Source: Guyanagaster necrorhizus (lineage: Eukaryota; Basidiomycota; Agaricomycetes; Agaricales; Physalacriaceae). Taken from it: DNA of 64,000 nucleotides. The stretch is taken from NCBI RefSeq assembly GCF_019112545.1, contig NW_025064932.1, forward strand, positions 124,001 through 188,000, written 5' to 3'. Positions within the stretch are counted from its first letter, which is position 1. Every line of letters starts with the position of its first letter. The notes below the pieces were generated by a model. It was not told the DNA's origin. It saw only the letters and a list, made by a program, of their open reading frames with translations, and made no database searches. Below, piece after piece: positions 58,471 through 64,000 of the stretch. The translations under genes were made by a program, and so were the position numbers.

Positions 58471-60907
58471 AGTATTACAAATTTTATAAGAGAACAAATT
58501 ATATTTGAAATCAGAAAAATGTGAATTTGAGACTCTTAAGATAGAGTATCTTAGGCTCATCATCACAGAAGAGAGACTATGAATGGATCTGATAAAGACA
58601 GCAGAAGTATAAGAGTGGCTAATGTTTATAAAAAAAAGAGAGCTGCAGTTCTTCTTAGAATTTGCAAATTTCCATCAATGCTTTATTGAATGTTACAGCA
58701 AAGTATTCTTACCACTAATAGAACTCATTGAAAAATCTGAGTGAAAATAGAAAGATGCACAGAATCAGATGTTTCAAGAGATCAAATGCTGAATTTGCTG
58801 ACTCTGTTCTTGCTATTCTAGTAGATGATAAAAAATTCAAGATAGAAGCTGATGCATTAGGAGGAACCCTTAGAGCCATTCTCAGTCAGGAACAGAATGA
58901 GCAGTGAAAGCTCATTGCACACTTATCTAAGACACTGTCTATTATAGAGTGTAACTACAAAATTTATGACAAAAAGTTGCTAACTATCATGGCCACTCTG
59001 GATAAGTGGTACCATTACTTGATGGATGCAAGACACAGCTTTAAAATCAGGACAGATCATTAGAATCTTTAGTATTTTAAGAAGCCACAAAATTTAAACT
59101 GCTGATAAGTGCACTAGATGACAGAGTTGGCTGAATACTATTTCAGCCTCCACTATAATCCAGACACTGCAAACAAGAAAGCCAACTTACTCAGTTAATG
59201 AGCAGACCATGACCAAGAGGTTAGTGATAATAAGAAGATTGTAGTATTCAAACTAAAATTATTCTATGCAAATGCCATGATCTTCTCTACTGCTTCTGAG
59301 GTCTTAAAAAGAATTTAACAAGAAAAGAAGTCAACTGAAGAGGTGGTATAGCTGGTGATCAACAAAAAATAGAAGGGATAGACTTTTGAGGAGAGTGTGT
59401 GCTATTTCTATAACAGACTGTATGTTCCTGCCAATAAGAAGCTGCACAGAGAGATTATAGCCATATACTATAATTACCTAATAGCAGGACACCCAGAAAT
59501 TGTGAAGACTCAAAAACTGATTATGCATGACTACTAGTGGCTCAACCTTAGACAGTCAGTGAAAGGATACATTAGAGGATGCAAAACATATCAGGAAATG
59601 AAATCAAGTACTTAAAAGAGAGCAACATCATTATATCCTAACAAGATTTATTTAGACAAGTGGAAAGTGGTCTCTGTGGATATGATAGAGCTTCTCTCTG
59701 AGTTCAAAGAGTATAATACTATTTTAGCTATAGTAGTTTGATTTTCCAAAGAATTCATCTCCATCATAATAAATATGAACTTGAATGTAAAATGCTGAAC
59801 ATATCTCTTTTGAGATCATATATATGCTCATCATAGGCTTTCTGATAAGATCATCTCAGACTAAGATCCACAGTCTATCTTGCAGTTCATTAAAAAATTA
59901 TACAAGTTGTTTGAAATCACTGAAAATCTCTCTATAATGTATTATCCACAGATAGACAGACAGATGAGGTGAGTAAACCAGGAGATTGAGAAATATCTTA
60001 GGATATTCATCAATCACTGATAGGATAACTGGGCAGAGTGGCTTCTTTTAGCAGACTTCAGCTCATTCTTCATAAACACTAGATAGAATATACTTGAACA
60101 CCTTTTATGAAGAGATAATCAAGTACTCCAAATGAAGGACTTCATCACTAAAATAAAGAAAATTCACAATAAAGTGGAACAGGTATTAAACAAGGCAGCA
60201 GAAACAATGAGGAAATAGTATGATAAAAAGTCATTGCCAGTAAAGGAGTACCAATCAGGCAACTTGATCATGTTGGATATGAAGAACTTGAAGACAGACA
60301 GAGTGATGAAGAAATTGAACAATAAGTTCAGAAGCCTCTTTAAGATCATAAAGAAAATAGATGACAGAGCATACAAATTGTTCATTCTAAAAACCTAAAA
60401 AATCCATCCCATCTTCAATAAAAGTCTACTCAAGCCATTCTGACCAGCTGAGTTTTCTAACCAACAGATGCTACCACCATCTAAATCAGTGATCATCAAT
60501 AATGAGAATAAATGTGATGAGAGCATTAGCATGGTCCAGTTTCTCTGAGATTATATATTGCATTGCTGTAGATTCCCACTTGTTTGTAGCTACAACTGCA
60601 ATTATCACCAGCCATTCTCAATTCCTCATCTTAAACCTAGCAATATAGTTTCAACAAGATCAATATGATTCTTGATAATAAAATTTGCTATCAAAAGCAG
60701 TGATTTTTGGTCTATTTCAAGGGATACAGTAGTGAAGAAAACTGCTGGTATGCTGAGAAAAACTTTTTATATGTTAAAAGACTTATTGCAAAGTACTACA
60801 TAGCACAGAACTTGTTTATGGCAATCAACTTTGTTCAGTTGAAACAACTAATATTTAATAAAATAAACTTTGTCAGAATCCAGAAGCTCTCTTTTGAACT
60901 CAAATAA
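58470..60907 (+). pseudogene. Decayed partial pol with chromodomain
   Basis: Partial RT, RNase H, integrase and chromodomain in one broken plus-strand frame. The longest open piece, 60,707-60,907, covers most of the chromodomain (MVYFKGYSSEENCWYAEKNF) and a downstream coiled, charged tail. Chromodomains of chromoviruses bind modified histone H3 and steer insertion to heterochromatin. Confidence 0.8.
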
Positions 60908-61103
60908 CAACTGTTTGAGATCAAAAAGCTGTACATATGAAAGAACATTGATAAAATCAAGGCAGAGATCTTTGTTAAGCAGAAATATTTCTTAGATAGG
61001 ACAGATGACACTTTAATAGAGATTAATAGATGGAATGAGGCTTGTGCTCTGTTTCTAGGGCTTCTCTGAGCAATTAGAGATAATTGCCTTGAGAAGAGAA
61101 TAA

Positions 61104-61519
61104 TGTCATAATTTTTATTTCTAATTATGACTTTTAGCTCCTATTTGCAACTCACCAATACTTAGTAAGCTAATGCTTATAGAAGCCTGACATATCTTAA
61201 TAATCTTGACTACAGTCTAGTCTCAGCTATAGAGGAACCTCATATCAGCTATACAGAATCACAGATAATGACATTATAGCTATATCCTATTTATTGACAC
61301 ATAATAAGCAGTCAGTATCAGCATGCTGACTAGTATGTTCCCATATTCTTTTTATAATAGGTGTTGTGGCTTGTGAAAAACTCACTATAATAACAGCATT
61401 GTAGAATAACAACAATATGAGTATATAACAATAGAATTATTGCAATAAAGACAAGGAGTAGTAGATACAGTAATAAAACAATAGTCACTGATAGGGCAAA
61501 AGGTTTCTTAGATAGTATT
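61104..61519 (+). repeat. Probable 3' LTR of the truncated plus-strand chromovirus, itself cut by another insertion
   Basis: It starts TGTCATAATTTTTA after a purine-rich GAGAAGAGAATAA, comparable to the TGTTATGATTTTTCC start of the other chromovirus LTR in its coding sense. A phrase near 61,169-61,190 (AATGCTTATAGAAGCCTGACA) resembles one in the LTR at 52,510. Its right end is lost where a new LTR starts at 61,520. The assignment is tentative. Confidence 0.45.
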
Positions 61520-61992
61520 TGTTATGCTCAAGTTGCATGTGATCAGGACATGTGATAAACTGATACTATATCAAGTTTATACAGTCACATCAGAGTTTAC
61601 TTGTATATATTTGTTTGATCAAATACTTCAAGGCCAATAAACAGTTGGCTCAAAATGAAGTGGTAGGAGAATAAACTTTAGCTCAAAGCTGAGTATCTAC
61701 AGTGAGAGCTATACTACTTATATATTGTTTGGTGACTAAGTAAAAATATACCTACTAATTGTGCATTTCTATGCTACTATGCTCTTTGTCTTTGAGCATC
61801 ACTACTGTCTACAAAAGAGTATTGTCTGTTATTAAGAGCATTGCCACTTTTTAGAGAACAATGACTGACTCTATCTGTTATAGTGACTAAGCATGTCTCA
61901 TGGTCTTAGGTACTGAGCTAGATGCTCTGACTAAGCATAAATAGGGGTTAATCAGAAAAGAAAGGAAAAAAAAAAGAAAAAAAATTATAACA
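61520..61992 (-). repeat. 3' LTR (473 bp) of the window-edge chromovirus
   Basis: It starts TGTTATGCTC and ends ATTATAACA, next to TTACTCCCCTCTT, the reverse complement of a polypurine tract. It shares TGAATAAACTTTAGCTC-like and AAATAGGGGTTAA-like phrases with the LTRs at 3,993 and 11,654. An AAAGAAAGG/A-rich run expanded near its right end accounts for part of the extra length. Confidence 0.82.
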
Positions 61993-61999
61993 TTACTCC

Positions 62000-64000
62000 C
62001 CTCTTAAAATCATCATTCTAATAGATCAGTTTAGGGAGAGTTCATAATCATATATAGCATTAGATGTGTTTATGTGTCATTTGTTAACCCATTAGTTAGA
62101 TTCAGAGCTATAGCTCTTCTAACTCATTAGATAATTGATAGTTGTTCAGATTTCCCCTTTCTGTGCATGAACACTATGAAATTGATTAAGTTTTTGACCA
62201 CAAACTCCATAGTGTTCATCATCATTAATTAGTTCAGAGTCAGGTGATGGTGAGCATTCTTGATCTGAAAAGGCAGATGCAATATAGAGTGTGAGGAGGG
62301 TTTCATTGAATACATCATAAATCTTTCATCTGATAGGAAGATGGAGTTTATAGACAGAGAGACCAATTTTAGCAAGGATTGAGAACAGTCTAATGCACTT
62401 GTCAGCTAGCTTTCATTTAGAATGAGGCAGATGAAGGTTAATCATGTTGAGCTATACCTTGTCATTTATGGAATACTGATAGGCTGAATGATAATATTTG
62501 TCATATTGTTTCTTTATAGCTGCTGCTGCTTTCTCAAGAGTGATACAGGTTTCATTGTGGATTTTGGACATAGTGTGAGTGAAGTCTGTAGATGTGAGAG
62601 TAGTAGTTTAGAAGCATTCAGTTTGGGTTATATACAGATGTCAGCTATGATTGATGAAGAATGAAATTTTTTCTGTTGCAGAGTGGACTCAGTTGTTATG
62701 TTGGAATGCAGCTAGTGTGAGCCACTCTATTCAGTCATCTTGATAATGATTGATAAATAAATACAGATATTTTTCAATCTTTTAGTTTACTTATTCTATC
62801 TGTCTATTTGTCTGAGGATGATATATTATTGAGGCATTGCTGCAAATGTTTAAAAGTCAATAGAGATTGTTGAGAAGCTTTGAGATAAATTGAGGGCCTT
62901 GATCAGAAATAACAATCTGGGGCATGCCATACTTGACATAGACTTTATCATGCAGGATTTTTGTCCATCCTTCTGATAATAGCTCTATTGAGCATATGAT
63001 TAGTATAATAGCCTTAGAGAAGCAATCCACAATAACAATGATCATGTCATAGCTATTACAATCTAGTAAGCTGATAACTATGTCAATTGAGATATAAGTC
63101 TAAAGTTGTTACAGCACTTTATTTAGATGAAGTGAAGCCACATGCAGTTGAGTAGATGCCTTTCCCTATTGATATATTTTACATCTCTTCACATACCTCT
63201 CTATGTCTTGTCTCATTTTCAGCCACCAGTAGTCTCACAAAGCTAATTTCTTAGTTTTAGCAATCTCTGATATCCTATAGTTGCATGATTATGACTCATC
63301 ACAATGATTTTCTCATGGAGTTAATGATATTGAAGTATATAGATCCTTCCATCATCACAAATTAGTCTGTCATCCTTGGTTATCTCTCATTCATGATTGA
63401 GAGATGAGGCTACTCATTAGTCCCATAAGCTGGTATTCTATATTGCACTTCTGATCTGTTCATAAATCTCCTTCTCTATTGGCATTATTATTGTCTGGAA
63501 GTGTTCAGGCTTTAACAATACTACTTCTTCATTGACATCACTTCTCTGGTCATAGTCTGCTCATTGACTAAGAAAATTGGCCTTTTTGTTTGCTGCCCTG
63601 GCTTTATGATGTAGAGTGTAGTCATACTCAGAGAGTTCTGTGATCCAGCATGCCTGTCATCAATTAAGCTTCTAGAGAAGTCAGAAGTATTGAAGATTTT
63701 GGTAATCAGTCCAGATTTCAAAGGTCTGGACTGCTTTAATCAGATAGTGACATCACTCTGCAAGAGCTAACATGATTACTAGTAGCTCCTTATCATAAAT
63801 TTCATAGTTGCATTTTATCATTGTCAGTGCCTTGAAGAGGAAGACTACCAGTTACTATTTCCTGTCTTGTTTTTGAGAGAGCATCATGCTGATCACTTCT
63901 TCACTTGAGTCCATCTCCACTCTAAACCTCTCTTTCTGCATTGGGATTGCTAGGATCATGTCTTCTGTGAGTTGTCATTTGAGATCATTAAATGTGTCTT
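62000..64000 (-). pseudogene. Decayed pol of the window-edge chromovirus
   Basis: On the minus strand the chromodomain remnant (SYSSESN then WVNK) lies near 62,100, the integrase catalytic region at 62,857-63,045, the integrase zinc-binding part near 63,200-63,350, and RNase H-like sequence from about 63,520 to the window end. Stops and missense changes are spread throughout. Confidence 0.75.

Larger units (their letters stand above)
58470..61519 (+). mobile_element. 5'-truncated chromovirus on the plus strand
   Basis: It begins in the RT thumb (SEKCEFETLKIEYLRLIIT near 58,510) and continues through RNase H (about 58,800-59,250), the integrase zinc-binding region (GHPEIVKTQKLIMHDY), the integrase core and C-terminal domains (59,640-60,440), and a chromodomain at 60,690-60,810 (YFKGYSSEENCWYAEKNFLY). 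An LTR-like end starts TGTCATAATT at 61,104. The 5' LTR, gag, protease and most of RT are absent. Stops are frequent. Confidence 0.8.
61520..64000 (-). mobile_element. Chromovirus on the minus strand, running off the window
   Basis: A 473-bp LTR (61,520-61,992) is followed by a polypurine tract, a decayed chromodomain (about 62,040-62,150), integrase (62,857-63,045: MPQIVISDQGPQFISKLLNN) and the zinc-binding region and RNase H toward 64,000. It is the closest relative in this window of the element at 3,993-12,112, with the same gene order, similar LTR (ACTAAGCATAAATAGGGGTT) and similar proteins, but it is more decayed. The gag end and 5' LTR lie outside the window. Confidence 0.82.

Noticed and set aside
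52510..61519. One 9-kb element bounded by the LTRs at 52,510 and 61,104
   Set aside because: The two LTR-like sequences share only short phrases, and the interior contains coding sequence on both strands.
1..64000. CRISPR arrays, tRNA and rRNA genes
   Set aside because: No regularly spaced repeats and no convincing tRNA A/B boxes or rRNA segments were seen by eye. A tRNAscan run was not possible.

Overview
The window comes from a filamentous basidiomycete, most likely an Agaricomycete. The evidence is short GT-AG introns of about 50 nt that split nearly every gene, a fungal-type glutathione transferase pair, a DyP-type peroxidase relic, an Agaricomycete-style seven-helix membrane protein, ATG13, and a Zn2Cys6 regulator. 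No species can be named from sequence alone.

The window has three compartments. Positions 1-~18,470 and ~52,380-64,000 are AT-rich repeat DNA almost without CG dinucleotides; for example, 15,901-16,500 contains none. They hold decayed Ty3/gypsy LTR retrotransposons and relics of an F-box gene and a HET-type gene. Positions ~18,480-52,370 form a CG-normal, gene-bearing island.

Left repeat block: unclassified decayed DNA (1-3,987); a structurally complete but dead chromovirus on the minus strand (3,993-12,112) with matching 459-bp LTRs and a GAGCT target duplication; an F-box relic (~13,407); an inverted repeat (~14,480-15,061); and a HET-type pseudogene split by a solo LTR (16,545-16,996) with a GATGG duplication.

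Gene island, left to right: a hydantoinase/oxoprolinase fused to an S-methylthiohydantoin-desulfurase (DUF917) domain (+); a seven-helix membrane protein (-); a broken secreted DyP-type peroxidase (-); two tandem fungal glutathione transferases (-, -) with an unclassified coding remnant between them; transaldolase (-); a large FUSC-like/DUF2421 membrane transporter (+); a small three-exon unknown gene (+); ATG13 (+); an ECM14-like M14 pseudo-carboxypeptidase (-); and a regulator with a C-terminal Zn2Cys6 domain (+). They are independently transcribed genes and show no obvious shared pathway, although the transferases, the peroxidase relic and the transporter would suit oxidative or xenobiotic chemistry in a wood- or litter-associated fungus.

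Right repeat block: a chimeric minus-strand gypsy element (52,510-~58,310) facing a 5'-truncated plus-strand chromovirus (~58,470-61,519), followed by another minus-strand chromovirus starting at 61,520 that runs off the window. No intact retrotransposon protein remains. Catalytic motifs are lost, in several places by CpG-to-CpA changes. No tRNA, rRNA or CRISPR was recognised.
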